Of a DNA stretch of 64,000 bases, positions 47,037 to 59,725 are shown piece after piece (the first letter of the stretch is position 1; the number at the start of each line of letters is the position of its first letter). Under the pieces are notes generated by a model. The model was not told the DNA's origin. It made no database searches and saw only the letters and a program-made list of their open reading frames with translations. The translations under genes were made by a program, and so were the position numbers. The DNA is from Amorphophallus konjac (taxonomy: Eukaryota; Streptophyta; Magnoliopsida; Alismatales; Araceae), in NCBI GenBank assembly GCA_022559845.1, contig CM040125.1:324515829-324579828 (forward strand), given 5' to 3'.

Positions 47037-48740
47037 ATGATGGCAACACCACTATGAGTCACATTGGCTCAAGTCAAACTATTCTCCCCCTTTGACTTCA
47101 TCAAAAAGGAACTAGTTTAAGATGAGATATGATTGAATTAAAATCTCCTCCTTTGACAAAATCATTAAGGCATAGAAAATCATTAAGGAATGAAATCATC
47201 AAACACAGGGACAGTTAAATAATTAAGCACCAATCAAGTCTGTGTTGCAAATGTATTATCCCCTTATAAAGAATAAATGCTTACATGATGTAGATGGGAC
47301 AAGAACCAATCAAGCTATACTCCCCCTTTGACTTAACCAAATAAGATCACAAACAAATCTCCCCCTTTAAAAAGTAATAAGTGCAGTCTAGACAAGACCT
47401 AAACTTTCCATTAAAATAATCCAATGCTCCCTGATCTGAATGAAGCAAGGTTTTCAAGAGTGTAAGGTGAGGGATATGTCAAGAAGAAATTCAGGAAGGA
47501 TGACATAGCAACACGCAGAATACAGGATCTTTCCAAGAATAGAAGATTTTCAATAAGATACTTATTTCATAAATCTGAATAAACAGATGGTTCAGACTCT
47601 TCCATTATAAGGGCTTATGAATTTTTATTTGAACATCATGGTTTTAATATGATGTATACATAGTTTGTCAATAAAATTCTGTACTCATATCTGAACATCA
47701 ATGTTTAATAAAAGTGAACCAAACCCTCATATTTATATCTTGATTAACCTCCCTTCATCTTACTCAGTCAATTTTAATGACTTCTTTAGAAATTACAATC
47801 ATTAGTATTGAGATTAAACAACATGAAGGAATTCAAATTTGGTTCTTGAGGATCAGCCATACTTTTTCAAAAAAATTTAGATTTTTCTTTATGCACAGCA
47901 CAAGTTTTCATAGCAAGTTTACCAGGTGCAATTGAGTTAATTACACACCTTGTGGCTAGAGGATACACGTTGTTTGGACGCCAGTATCCCTAAGCACTTA
48001 GTATGACTAACTGTCATGCTTCAGAGATAGTATTGACACCTCGTGACATACTTCAACTTATTTCATTGATAAGTGAGGTATGTTTCTCAGTATTCAAACC
48101 ATTGCTCTGCCTGGATTTTTAATGAATTTTATTTAGCAGAGTTAATTATGGCACTTCATGACACAATCCTCTAGACTTCATGGTCAATGGACATGGTTTA
48201 TCAGTGACCAAAATCATTGCTCTGATAGAATTTACCCTTTGTAACATTTCAGATTCATCAGATGTTTAAAAATAATACTGATTTCATATAATTCAACCAA
48301 ATAAAGCCATGATATTAACATTTTCATATTTCAGAAGATTTTACAAGATTCAACATGAAATGGTTGGTTAAAGTTTATTAAAATTGACTCAGATATTTTC
48401 AAGATTCATATCCAAGCTCAATGAATAGATTGGACTTAAACCAATCTGATCTTTTAGCAATTCATAAATCTTTATAATAGAAGATTCTTTAATGAATTGA
48501 TTTTCAGATTTATGATCAAGGTATACGAATTGAACTTTTCTCAATTTTCTGAATTTTCAATGAGATTCAAAAGCATTCAAGTTGTGAACTGCACAAGAGT
48601 TTCAAGCATGTCACAAAGATGAGCACAACAATGGAGATGTCAAGATTTGACAAAGCATTTCCAAGATGTTGTCGACTCACTGTGTCGACCCTTCCAATCA
48701 AGACAATTAATAGGTGCAACAAAGAATGTATCAAAGAATG
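47037..48740 (-). other. E6 interior between LTRs A and B, non-coding remnant
   Basis: Matches the first 1.7 kb of the other two interiors (51277-52975 and 56907-58595), then stops abruptly at CAAAGAA. All of gag is deleted. It is AT-rich with no frame over about 70 codons. Several TCCCCCTTTGA-like words (47090, 47150, 47325) echo the polypurine tract. Confidence 0.85.
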
Positions 48741-48747
48741 TACCAAT
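48741..48747 (-). other. Remnant of the E6 primer site beside LTR B
   Basis: ATTGGTA on the minus strand, the outer part of the site seen complete at 61882-61894. The deletion in the A-B interior ends inside the primer site. Confidence 0.7.
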
Positions 48748-51261
48748 TGTTAGGACCGATGCAATGGATTCGGAGGGGGGGTGAATGAATCCCCTATAAA
48801 AAATTTGCCCAAAAAAAAACTATAGCTGATCGATGCGCAGAATTAACGCACTCAGATGGCTCAACAAGATCACTATTCTAAGAAGGCACACACTCAAACA
48901 CTTAATATGGACAGTCGGATGAAACACTTAGTCACTTAGTGAATCCAGAAAACTCGAAACAGTTAGATGAGAAAATCAAATCATACATCTATCGTGGACC
49001 AATAGGTAATCAGTCCAAAGTGAGTCTCTCAAGACCACTTTCGAATGAACGATATGCAATCAAATTCCTCGCTAGATTGAAGATTCAAGTCGGCCTATGC
49101 ATACATCTAGCGAATCGAATAAGGCAATCGAACCACAGTAGACAAGAGAATTTTTAGGTGGTTCAATCCGCAGACCTACGTCCACCCCACACTCAAACCC
49201 GAGTGTTGCTTCCGCTGATACACAGCTTAAACCGTTGGGCCTCACAGCTTGCCTACAACCGCTGAGTGTCACAGCTTACTTCCGTTGGGTAATACAGCTT
49301 AGCCATCCGCTGCCTAACAGCTTGACACGCAGGGCAATATAGCTTATCCGACCAGAGGAATCCTCCTCGTCAACCACTGGGCAATACAGCTTGGCCGTCC
49401 ATAGGAACCAATCCTCTGCTACTGTTGAGCAACACAGCTTGCTCTGCTGACTAACGGCTTGAAATAAAGATAAAAACAAAATAAAGACGAAAGTAACAAT
49501 GACGAAAAGATGCAATACTCTGTAAATCAAACGTGGCTCTTGCTGGACCTAACTGGCCTGGATTTGATCCACGGTTCAGTAGAAAAAGATCTTCAGTGAA
49601 GTCTTATGTCTTCTTCTCCACGAACTCTCTCTCTTCACTCTCCTTCTTTTTCCTCTTCTGCTACTCTATGCCTCTCTGCCCCTCTTTCCTACTCGTATCA
49701 CTGTCTGCTCTTCTCTCTCTCTTCTCTTCTCCTCTCTGGATCGTGCTGGCTCTAGATCTTTCTGCTTCGATCACCTTTCCCTGGAAGGAGAGGCTTCCTT
49801 TTTATATGAGCATCAGATGTAGGGCGTGTGCTTTCCACGATTCCCGCCCAAATGCCTTGGCCTACGTGGGAGCATCCTAGCTCAATGCTTTCCACGTGTC
49901 ACGATCCTGGCACCTCCTCCACTCTTGGATCATGTGCCATTCTTATTCTTCTCGAAAAAAATACATGTCATACAGTCAGAAAGAAATATCAGCTCGAGAC
50001 AATTATACATATAGTAAAGAGTTAAACAGAACTGCACGGAGTCAATAGGTGAATAAGCCAGATGTGCACAGACTTAATTGTGATGTATACACATTCATGC
50101 ACGAGTTCAGTACTATCACACTAGCATATGCACAGACTTATTTACAGTACAAGACTAACGGATGCACTAGCTATGTGTATGCAATGTGCAAGCATTGCAC
50201 ATACCTGCTCGGGTCATGAGCAGCCTTGCATGGACTCCGTGTGTGCGAGTATGAGAGGGATACACAAACTCTAAGTGCTTGGTGCAAGTGTTGCACCGAC
50301 TCAGTGAATACTATGAGAAATATTGCACAGATATACCTGATGCGCCAAAGGTTTAGCACCGACTTGGTCGTGCCCAGCCGACAGCTATTGCACCGACTTG
50401 GTCATGCCCAGTCGACAACTATTGCACTGACTTGGTTATTGCATCGACTCAACGAATGCATGCGGCTATGATTATTGCACCGACTCACCTAATGCATTGT
50501 TAGATGCTTTCACGACCTATCCATGTGCAATGACTAAGTTTGCACAGACTCAAATGTGCATGCAGGAACTTAGCGCATGAGATGCAACCTATGCACAGAC
50601 TGTGGTCAGACTTTATACAACGATGCACAGACCTATGTGCACATGGCACAGAATGTGCACCAACTTGTGTCGCGTATGCACTGAGTTTGAATGCATGCAG
50701 AAAAGATGCACCGACGCGAAATGAGACGCACTCAATCATGAGATGCAAGTGCAGACGCATGCCATGCATGAGACGCAAACTGCACCGAGGTAATCTTGCA
50801 CTGAGTCTAAGCCAAACTACAAATATGCACCGACCACCATATACTCACATCATGACTTGCACCGAGGTTGAACATTTAATGCACGGACCTCAACCATGCA
50901 CATAGCAATGTGCACTGACTTGAATGTGCACTGACTTGTGTGCAAAATGCGCACATATGCACCGACCTTGACCCTATTCTCACCATATGCACAGACCTAG
51001 ATCCAGGTGACGCAGACTTGAACATGTATGCACAGACCTTGTCTAAGCTGGCTATCATGTAATGCACGGACCTTGAATGCATGCTGTCTATACTAGCATT
51101 GACCTTGAACTGTTCGATGAAATGCCATGCACTCTGATGAAGTTGTAGGCAACATAACATGCAAAGACCAGATACTCATTCAATCATGCTCATTCAATCT
51201 TTCATGCAAACACAGTGTGACTTATAGTGTTTGCTATCATCAAAACCACAGGGGCACAACA
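48748..51261 (-). repeat. E6 LTR B (2,514 bp)
   Basis: Full copy, TGTTAGGACC to GGCACAACA. It serves as the 5' LTR of the A-B unit and the 3' LTR of the B-C unit. It shares with C an extra stretch around 50405-50450 (CACTGACTTGGTTATTGCAT) that A lacks. Confidence 0.95.
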
Positions 51262-51276
51262 AGCTCCCCCTTTTTG
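51262..51276 (-). other. E6 polypurine tract next to LTR B
   Basis: Minus strand AAAAAGGGGGAGCTTG, with one change (AGCTT for AGATT) relative to A and C. Confidence 0.85.
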
Positions 51277-54050
51277 ATGATGGCAACACCACTATGAGTC
51301 ACACTGGCTCAAGTCAAACTATTCTCCCCCTTTGACTTCATCAAAAAGGAACTAGTTTGAGACGAGATATGATTGAATTAAAATCTCCCCCTTTGACAAA
51401 ATCATTAAGGCATAGAAAATCATTAAGGAATGAAATCATCAAACACAGGTGCAGTTAAACAATTAAGCACCAATCAAGTCTATGTTGCATATGTATTCTC
51501 CCCTTATGAAGAATAAATGCTTACATGATGTAGATGGGACAAGAACCAATCAAGCTATCCTCCCCCTTTGACTTAACCAAATAAGATCACAAACAAATAT
51601 CCCCCTTTAAAAAGCAATAAGTGCAGTCTAGACAAGACCTAACCTTTCCTTTAAAACAATCCAATGCTCCCTGATCTGAATGAAGCAAGGCTTTCAAGAG
51701 TGTAAGGTGAGGGATATGTCAAGAAGAAATTCAGGAAGGATGACATAGCAACATGCAGAATACATGATCTTTCAAAGAATATAAGATTTTCAATAAGATA
51801 CTTATTTCAAAAATCTGAATAAACAGATGGTTCAGACTCTTCCATTATAAGGGCTTATGAATTTTTATTCGAACATCATGGTTTAAATATGATGTATACA
51901 CAGTTTGTCAATAAAATTCTGTACTCATATCTGAACATCAATGTTTAATAAAAGTGAACCAAGCCCTCATATTTATATCTTGATTAACCTCCCTTCATCT
52001 TACTCAGTCAATTTCAATGACTTTTTTAGAAATTATAATCATTAGTATTGAGATTAAACAACATGAAGGAATTCAAATTTGGTTCCTGAGGATCAGCCAT
52101 ACTTCTTCGAATAATTTAAGATTTTTCTTTATGCACAGCACAAGTTTTCATAGCAAGTTTACCAGGTGTAATTGAGTTAAGTACACACCTTGTGGCTAGA
52201 GGATACACGTTGTTTGGACGCCAGTATCCCTAAACACTTAGTATGACTAACTGTCATGCTTCAGAGATAGTATTGACACCTCGTGACATACTTCACCTTA
52301 TTTCATTGATAAGTGAGGTATATTTCTCAGTATTCAAAACATTGCTCTGCCTAGATTTTTAATGAATTTTATTTAGCAGAGTTAATTATGGCACTTCATG
52401 ACACAATCCTCTAGACTTCATGGTCAATGGACATGGTTTATCAGTGACCAAAATCATTACTCTGATAGAATTTACCCTTTGGAACATTTCAGATTCATCA
52501 GATGTTTAAAAATAATATTGATTTCTTATAATTCAACCAAATAAAGCCATGATATTAACATTTTCAGATTTCAGAAGAATTTACAAGATTCAACATGAAA
52601 TAGTTGGTTAAAGTTTATTAAAATTGACTCAGATATTTTCAAGATTCATATCCAAGCTCAATAAATACATTAGACTTAAACCAATATGATCTTTTAGCCA
52701 TTCATAAATCTTTATAATAGAAGATTCTTTATTGAATTGATTTTAATATTTATGATCAAGGTATACGAATTGAACTCTTCTCAATTTTCTGAATTTTCAA
52801 AGAGATTCAGCAGCATTCAAGTTGTGATCTGCACAAGAGTTTCAAGTAAGTAACAAAGATGAGCACAACAAGGGAGATGTCGACATTTGACAAAGCATTT
52901 CTAAGATGGTGTCGACTCACTGTGTCGACACTTCCAATCAAGACAATTAATAGGTGCAACAAAAAATGTATCAAAGAAAATCATAGATACCTAGAGGTCC
53001 ATCAGACATATTTACTCAAGAAAGACCAGCTCAGTAGATTCACAATCAAATCAGAGTCAAGTTGAGATTGTGAAATGGATGATCTCAAGAAAAGGATGGG
53101 AGCTTTAGTTGACAGATTGAAATAACAAGAAACTAGATGAATAGCGAGTAGAACACAGTCTTGTTATTTTCAATATGAGTGATGTGCAATGAATTTTGAA
53201 ATAAGTGTATGCATTTGACAACATGTATGAAATGCGTTGACTCCCCCTAACTAAATGCATTGAATCATCATATATGTCATGAAGATAATGCATGGGACTT
53301 TATGTACGGGAAGTCATGAACAATGCGTATGGATGCATGGGGGGCATAAGTAGTCCTATCAGATTTTCAGTGACTATGCAAGACACATGTGGCATGAAGA
53401 CATGCAAGGGCTAGACAAACTCCCCCTGACTTTATGCAATATTTGCATTGAAGGCTGAACATATGATTTTATGACTCATGCTCATTCAGACTGCCCTATT
53501 ATGCAATATGACCCATGGTACTAGGCGGAGAACTTGGTCTAAAAGACCATCTCACACATAGTAAGAACCTCCAGACAGATTTCACCTGCCTTTTAGTAGC
53601 TTACCATTTGATATACCATAGTGGTCATGCATGACAATGCAATACCAACAGTCCTAAGTGCATCAGATTTTCAATGACTGTATGTCAAATACATGTATAT
53701 GCAATTCACATATATGCACAAATATGCAAACTGAGTTCCTGAGTTTCTAACCTTCTCTATGTCAACAAACAGATGTCAAAACATTAATGCATGCAGATGA
53801 GAAATGAATTCAACATATCTTCAATGAATATGTACACATACAGCCCAGAATATGAATGTATAGACTCATGTTGCTCAATGCACTTGTTAAAGCAAATAAA
53901 AGTATGTATGCATGAGAGTTTTATTTAACAACTTAAATATGAAATGCATCAAATGAGATTTCTGCATGATTCAAATGAATAAGCCTGAAGAATGCAAGAA
54001 TGTTACCTGACAATTTCAGAAATGGGGTTTTCATACTAGGGTGCCTTGGT
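51277..54050 (-). other. E6 B-C interior, non-coding filler where pol would be
   Basis: 2.8 kb between the polypurine tract and the gag end. No protease, integrase, RT or RNase H motif in any frame. It is AT-rich and collinear with 56907-59670. A stretch near 53515-53640 resembles part of S3 (22655-22750). A block of about 33 bp present in the C-D unit (near 58780) is missing here near 53157. Confidence 0.8.
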
Positions 54051-54103
54051 TTATTTGCCCCTCTTTATTCCTCAGCCCCGAGGCACACCTGCAAAGTAAT
54101 TCC

Positions 54104-55142
54104 TCATTTTGCACCAGTAGGTACCCAAGGCATCTTGGGTCCTAAAATAACAGTGGCACCTCTGAATGGTGCTTTCCACATTCTCTGAGCCTTCCGATCA
54201 TCACTTATCATCAAAGAGCAGTCATCCATATGATACCCATATTGTCCACAATAATGACATAGAACAACAGAATTAAAATTCTTTCTTTGCACATTTATGT
54301 AATCATGGAGTCTATGTGCATTTTCATGAAAATTTATGTTAACAAAATGAGTGGTCTGTCTACTGAAACCAGCCAGCGAACAATCAGTAGCTCTGTAGCT
54401 TGGCTTTCCATAGTTAAAACATGTAATAAATTTTTCTTTGAAAAGTGATTTATTCCAATCAAAAACAATTTGTTTTATAGGGAATTTTCCTAGTTCAGAA
54501 TTCAGTCTATTTCCCTGAACATGCCAACACTCAATGGCCCTATGGCCTGGCCTATCACATTTAAAGCATGTAAAAGTTTTCTTTTTATCAACAGGTTTAT
54601 TTCTACTAGCAGCATTATGAATAGGGGTTTTAACAGATTTACAGTTGCCCTTTAACCCCTGTGCATTCCAGCACTGTGCAGCAATGTGGCCTAGTTTGCC
54701 ACAATGAAAACATTGAAGTTTCCTTTTATGAGTTGCATGATTTTTAGCATGGAACAGTTTATCATGCACTCCAGCAGCAGACATGTCATTTATTTCCATT
54801 TGCCTACATTCATGCATGAGATGACCTATTTTATGGCATTAAAAACATTGAAGCCTTTTAATTTGAGCAGAAGAAGATCTGTTAATATTAGAATTCCTAG
54901 CATGAATTCTATCAGATTTCAATTCATCATTCTTCATGATAAAACAATCAACCATCTCATGGCCAAACTTTCTACACTAAAAGCATTCAACATTCTTGAC
55001 AATAGATTTGTTGGCCTGAACATTCTTAGCATGCTGATTGTTATCATTCTTTTTCAATATTTTCCTTTTCTATTTTATTTTCTTATTTTCTTGAGCAACA
55101 ACTTGTTTAGGGGATGAGGTGGAAGTGCTAGCTATGTCTGAG
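54104..55142 (-). pseudogene. E6 gag of the B-C unit, N-terminus deleted
   Basis: Carries the C-terminal zinc-knuckle part of gag only. The left 237 codons (54104-54817) hold knuckles 3 to 6 (CFHCGKLGHIAAQC, CFKCDRPGHRAIEC, a damaged CFNYGKPSYRATDC, CHYCGQYGYHMDDC) and end with GPKMPWVPTGAK and a stop. Knuckles 1 and 2 lie upstream but each has a nonsense codon at the same tyrosine position (54977-54979 and 54839-54841). At 55142 the frame is fused directly to the interior of LTR C, so the capsid domain, primer site and outer LTR are missing. Confidence 0.9.
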
Positions 55143-56891
55143 AATCAAACGTGGCTCTCGCAGGAGCTAACTGGCCTGGATTTGATCCACGGTCCAGTAG
55201 AAACAGATCTTATGTGAAGTCTTCTGTCTTCTTCTCCACAAACTCTCTCTCTGTCTCTCTCTCTTCACTCTCCTTCTTTTTCCCATTCTGCTACTCTATG
55301 CCTCTCTGCCCCTCTTACCTTTTCGTCTCACTGTCTACTCTTCTCTCTCTCCTCTCTTCTCCTCTCTAGATTGTGCTGGCTCTAGATCTTTCTGCTTCAA
55401 TCACCTTTCCCTGGAAGGAGAGGCTTCCTTTTTATATGAGCATCAGATGTAGGGCGTGTGCTTTCCACGATTCCCGCCCAAATGCCTTGGCCCACGTGGC
55501 AGCATCCTAGCTCAATGCTTTCCACGTGTCACGATCCAGGCACCTCGTCCACTCTTGGATCATGTGCCATTCTTATTCTTCTCGAAAAAAATACATGTCA
55601 TACAGTCAGAAAGAAATATCAGCTCGAGACAATTATACATATAGTAAAGTGTTAAACAGAACTGCACGGAGTCAATAGGTGAATAAGCAAGATGTGCACA
55701 GACTTAATTGTGATGTATACACATTCATGCACGAGTTCAGTACTGTCACACTAGCATATGCACAGACTTATTTGCAGCACAAGACTAACGGATGCACTAG
55801 CTATGTGTATGCAATGTGCAAGCATTGCACACACCTGCTCGGGTCATGAGCAGCCTTGCATGGACTCCGTGTGTGCGAGTATGAGAGGGATACACAAACT
55901 CTAAGTGCTTGGTGCAAGTGTTGCACCGACTCAGTGAATACTATGAGAAATATTGCACAGATATACCTGATGCGCCAAAGGTTTAGCACCGACTTGGTCG
56001 TGCCCAGCCGACAGCTATTGCACCGACTTGGTCATGCCCAGTCGACAACTATTGCACTGACTTGGTTATTGCATCGACTCAACGAATGCATGCGGCTATG
56101 ATTATTGCACCGACTCACCTAATGCATTGTTAGATGCTTTCACGACCTATCCATGTGCAATGACTAAGTTTGCACAGACTCAAATGTGCATGCAGGAACT
56201 TAGCGCATGAGATGCAACCTATGCACAGACTCTGCTCGGACTTTATACAACGATGCACAGACCTATGTGCACATGGAATAGAATGTGCACCGACTTGTGT
56301 CGCGTATGCACTGAGTTTGAATGCATGCAGAAAAGATGCACTAATGCGAAATGAGACGCACTCAATCATGAGATGCTAGTGCAGACGCATGCCATGCATG
56401 AGACGCAAACTGCACCGAGGTAATCTTGCACTGAGTCTAAGGCAAAATACAAATATGCACCGACCACCATATACTCACATCAAGACTTGCACCGAGGTTG
56501 AACATTTAATGCACGGACCATAACCATGCACATAGCAATGTGCACAGACTCGAATGTGCTCTGACTTGTGTGCAAAATACGCACATATGCACTGACCTAG
56601 ACCCTATTCTCACCATATGCACATACCTAGATCCAGGTGACGCAGACTTGAACATGTATGCACAGACCTTATCTAAGCTGGCTATCATGTAATGCACGGA
56701 CCTTGAATGCATGCTGTCTATACTAGCATTGACCTTGAACTGTTCGATGAAATGCCATGCACTCTGATGAAGTTGTAGGCAACATAACATGTAAAGACCA
56801 GATGCTCATTCAATCATGCTCATTCAATCTTTCATGCAAACACAGTGTGACTTATAGTGTTTGCTATCATCAAAATCACAGGGGCACAACA
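55143..56891 (-). repeat. E6 LTR C, truncated
   Basis: Aligns from LTR position about 780 (equivalent to 62674 in D) to the end GGCACAACA. The first ~780 bp, all with the CAGCTT repeats, are gone. The TATA and U3 motif array remain. Confidence 0.93.
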
Positions 56892-59700
56892 ATCTCCCCA
56901 TTTTTGATGATGGCAACACCACTATGAGTCACACTGGCTCAAGTCAAACTATTCTTCCCCTTTGACTTCATCAAAAAGGAACTAGTTTGAGATGAGATAT
57001 GATTGAATTAAAATCTCCTCCTTTGACAAAATCATTAAGGAATAGAAAATCATTAAGGAATGAAATCATCAAACACATGGGCAGTTAAACAATTAAGCAC
57101 CAATCAAGTCTATGTTGCAAATGTATTCTCCCCTTATGAAGAATAAATGCTTACATGATGTAGATGGGACAAGAACCAATCAAGCTATCCTCCCCCTTTG
57201 ACTTAACCAAATAAGATCACAAACAAATCTCCCCCCTTAAAAAGCAGTAAGTGCAGTCTAGACAAGACCTAACCTTTCCTTTTAAACAATCCAATGCTCC
57301 CTGATCTGAATGAAGCAAGGCTTTCAAGAGTATAAGGTGCGGGATATGTCAAGAAGAAATTCAGGAAGGATGACATAGCAACATGCAGAATACATGATCT
57401 TTCAAAGAATAGAAGATTTTCAATAAGATACTTATTTCATAAATCTGAATAAACAGATGGTTCAGACTCTTTCATTATAGGGGCTTATGAATTTTTATTT
57501 GAACATCATGATTTAAATATGATGTATACACAGTTTATCAATAAAATTATATACTCATATCTGAACATCAATGTTTAATAAAAGTGAACCAAACCCTCAT
57601 ATTTATATCTTGATTAACCTCCCTTCATCTTACTTAGTCAATTTCAATGATTTCTTTAGAAATTACAATCATTAGTATTGAGGTTAATAAACATAAAGGA
57701 ATTCAAATTTGGTTCCTGAGGATCAGCCATACTTCTTCAAATAATTTCAGATTTTTCTTTATGCACAGCACAAGTTTTCATAGCAAGTTTACCAGGTGTA
57801 ATTGAGTTCAGTACACACCTTGTGGCTTGAGGACGCTAGTATCCCTAAGCACTTAGTATGACTAACTGTCATGCTTCAGAGATAGTATTGACACGTCGTG
57901 ACATACTTCACCTTATTTCATTGATAAGTGAGGTATATTTCTCAGTATTCAAACCATTACTCTGCCTGGATTTTCAATGAATTTTATTTAGCAGAGTTAA
58001 TTATGGCACTTCATGACACAATCCTCTAGACTTCATGGTCAATGGACATGGTTTATCAGTGACCAAAATCATTGCTCTGATAGAATTTACCCTTTGGAAC
58101 ATTTCAGATTCATCAGATGTTTAAAAATAATATTGATTTCATATAATTCAACCAAATAAAGCCATGATATTAACATTTTCCGATTTCAGAAGATTTTACA
58201 AGATTCAACATGAAATAGTTGGTTAAAGTTTATTAAAATTGACTCAGATATTTTCAAGATTCATATCCAAGCTCAATGAATACATTAGACTTAAACCAAT
58301 CTGATCTTTTAGCCATTCATAAATCTTTATAATAGAAGATTCTTTAATGAATTGATTTTCATATTTATGATCAACGTATATAAATTGAACTCTTCTCAAT
58401 TTTTTGAATTTTCAAAGAGATTCAGCAGCATTCAAGTTGTGATCTGCACAAGAGTTTCAAGCAAGTAACAAAGATGAGCACAACAATGGAGATGTCGACA
58501 TTTGACAAAGCATTTCTAAGATGGTGTCGACTCACTGTGTCGACACTTCCAATCAAGACAATTAATAGGTGCAACAAAAAATTTATTAAAGAAAATCATA
58601 GATACCTAGAGGTCCATCAGACATATTTACTCAAGAAAGACCAGCTCAGTAGATTCACAATCAAATCAGAGTCAAGTTGAGATACGTGAAATGGATGATC
58701 TCAAGAAAAGGATGGGAACTTTAGTTGACTTACTGAAATAACAAGAAACTAGATGAATAGCCAGCAGAACACAATCATGTTATATACTCCCCCTTAATGA
58801 ATGCAATCTTGTTATTTTCAATATGAGTGATGTGCAATGAATTCTGAAATAAGTGTATGCATTTGACATGTATGCAATGCATCGACTCCCCCTAACTAAA
58901 TGCATTGAATCATCATATATGTCATGAAGATAATGCATGGGACTTTATGTACAGGAAGTCATGAACTATGCTTATGGAAGCATGGGGGGCATATGTAGTC
59001 CTATCAGATTTTCAGTGACTATGCAAGACACATGTGGCATGAAGACATGCAAGGGCTAGACAAACTCTCCCTAACTTTTTGCAATATTTGCAATGAAGGC
59101 TGAACATATGATTTTATGACTCATGCTCATTCAGACTGCCCTATTATGCAATATGACCCACGGTACTAGGCGGAGAACTTGGTCTAAAAGACCATCTCAC
59201 ACATAGTAAGAACCTCCAGACAGATTTCACATGCCTTTTAGTAGCTTATCATTTGATATACCATAGTGGTCATGCATGACAATGCAATACCAACAGTCCT
59301 AAGTGCATCAGACTTTCAACGACTGTATGTCAAATACATGTATATGCAATTCACATATTCGTGAGTTTCTAACCTTCTCTATGAGAACAAACAGATGTCA
59401 AAACATTAATGTATGCAGATGAGAAATGAATTCAACATATCTTCAATGAATATGTACACATACAGCCCAAAATATGAATGTATAGACTCATGTTGCTCAA
59501 TGCACTTGTTAAAGCAAATAAAAGTATGTATGCATGAGAGTTTTATTTAACAACTTAAACATGAAATGCATCAAATAAGATTTCTGCATGATTCAAATGA
59601 ACAAGCCTGAAGAATGCAAGAATGTTACTTGACAATTTCAGAAATGGGGTTTTCATACTAGGGTGCCTTGGTTTATTAACCCCTCTTTATTCCTCAGCCC
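56892..59700 (-). other. E6 C-D interior, polypurine tract and non-coding filler
   Basis: Polypurine tract at 56892-56906, then about 2.8 kb with no pol domain, matching the B-C filler. It keeps an ACTCCCCCTTAATGAATGC stretch near 58788 that B-C has lost, and lacks 17 bp near 57830 that A-B and B-C keep. Short frames repeated in B and C (58474-58680, 52859-53065) are similar but have no known domain. Confidence 0.8.
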
Positions 59701-59725
59701 CAAGGCACACCTGCAAAGCAATTCC

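Noticed and set aside
55130..55160. Microhomology-driven joint at the gag-LTR fusion
   Set aside because: CTG occurs near both parents but not in register; the joint shows at most one shared base.
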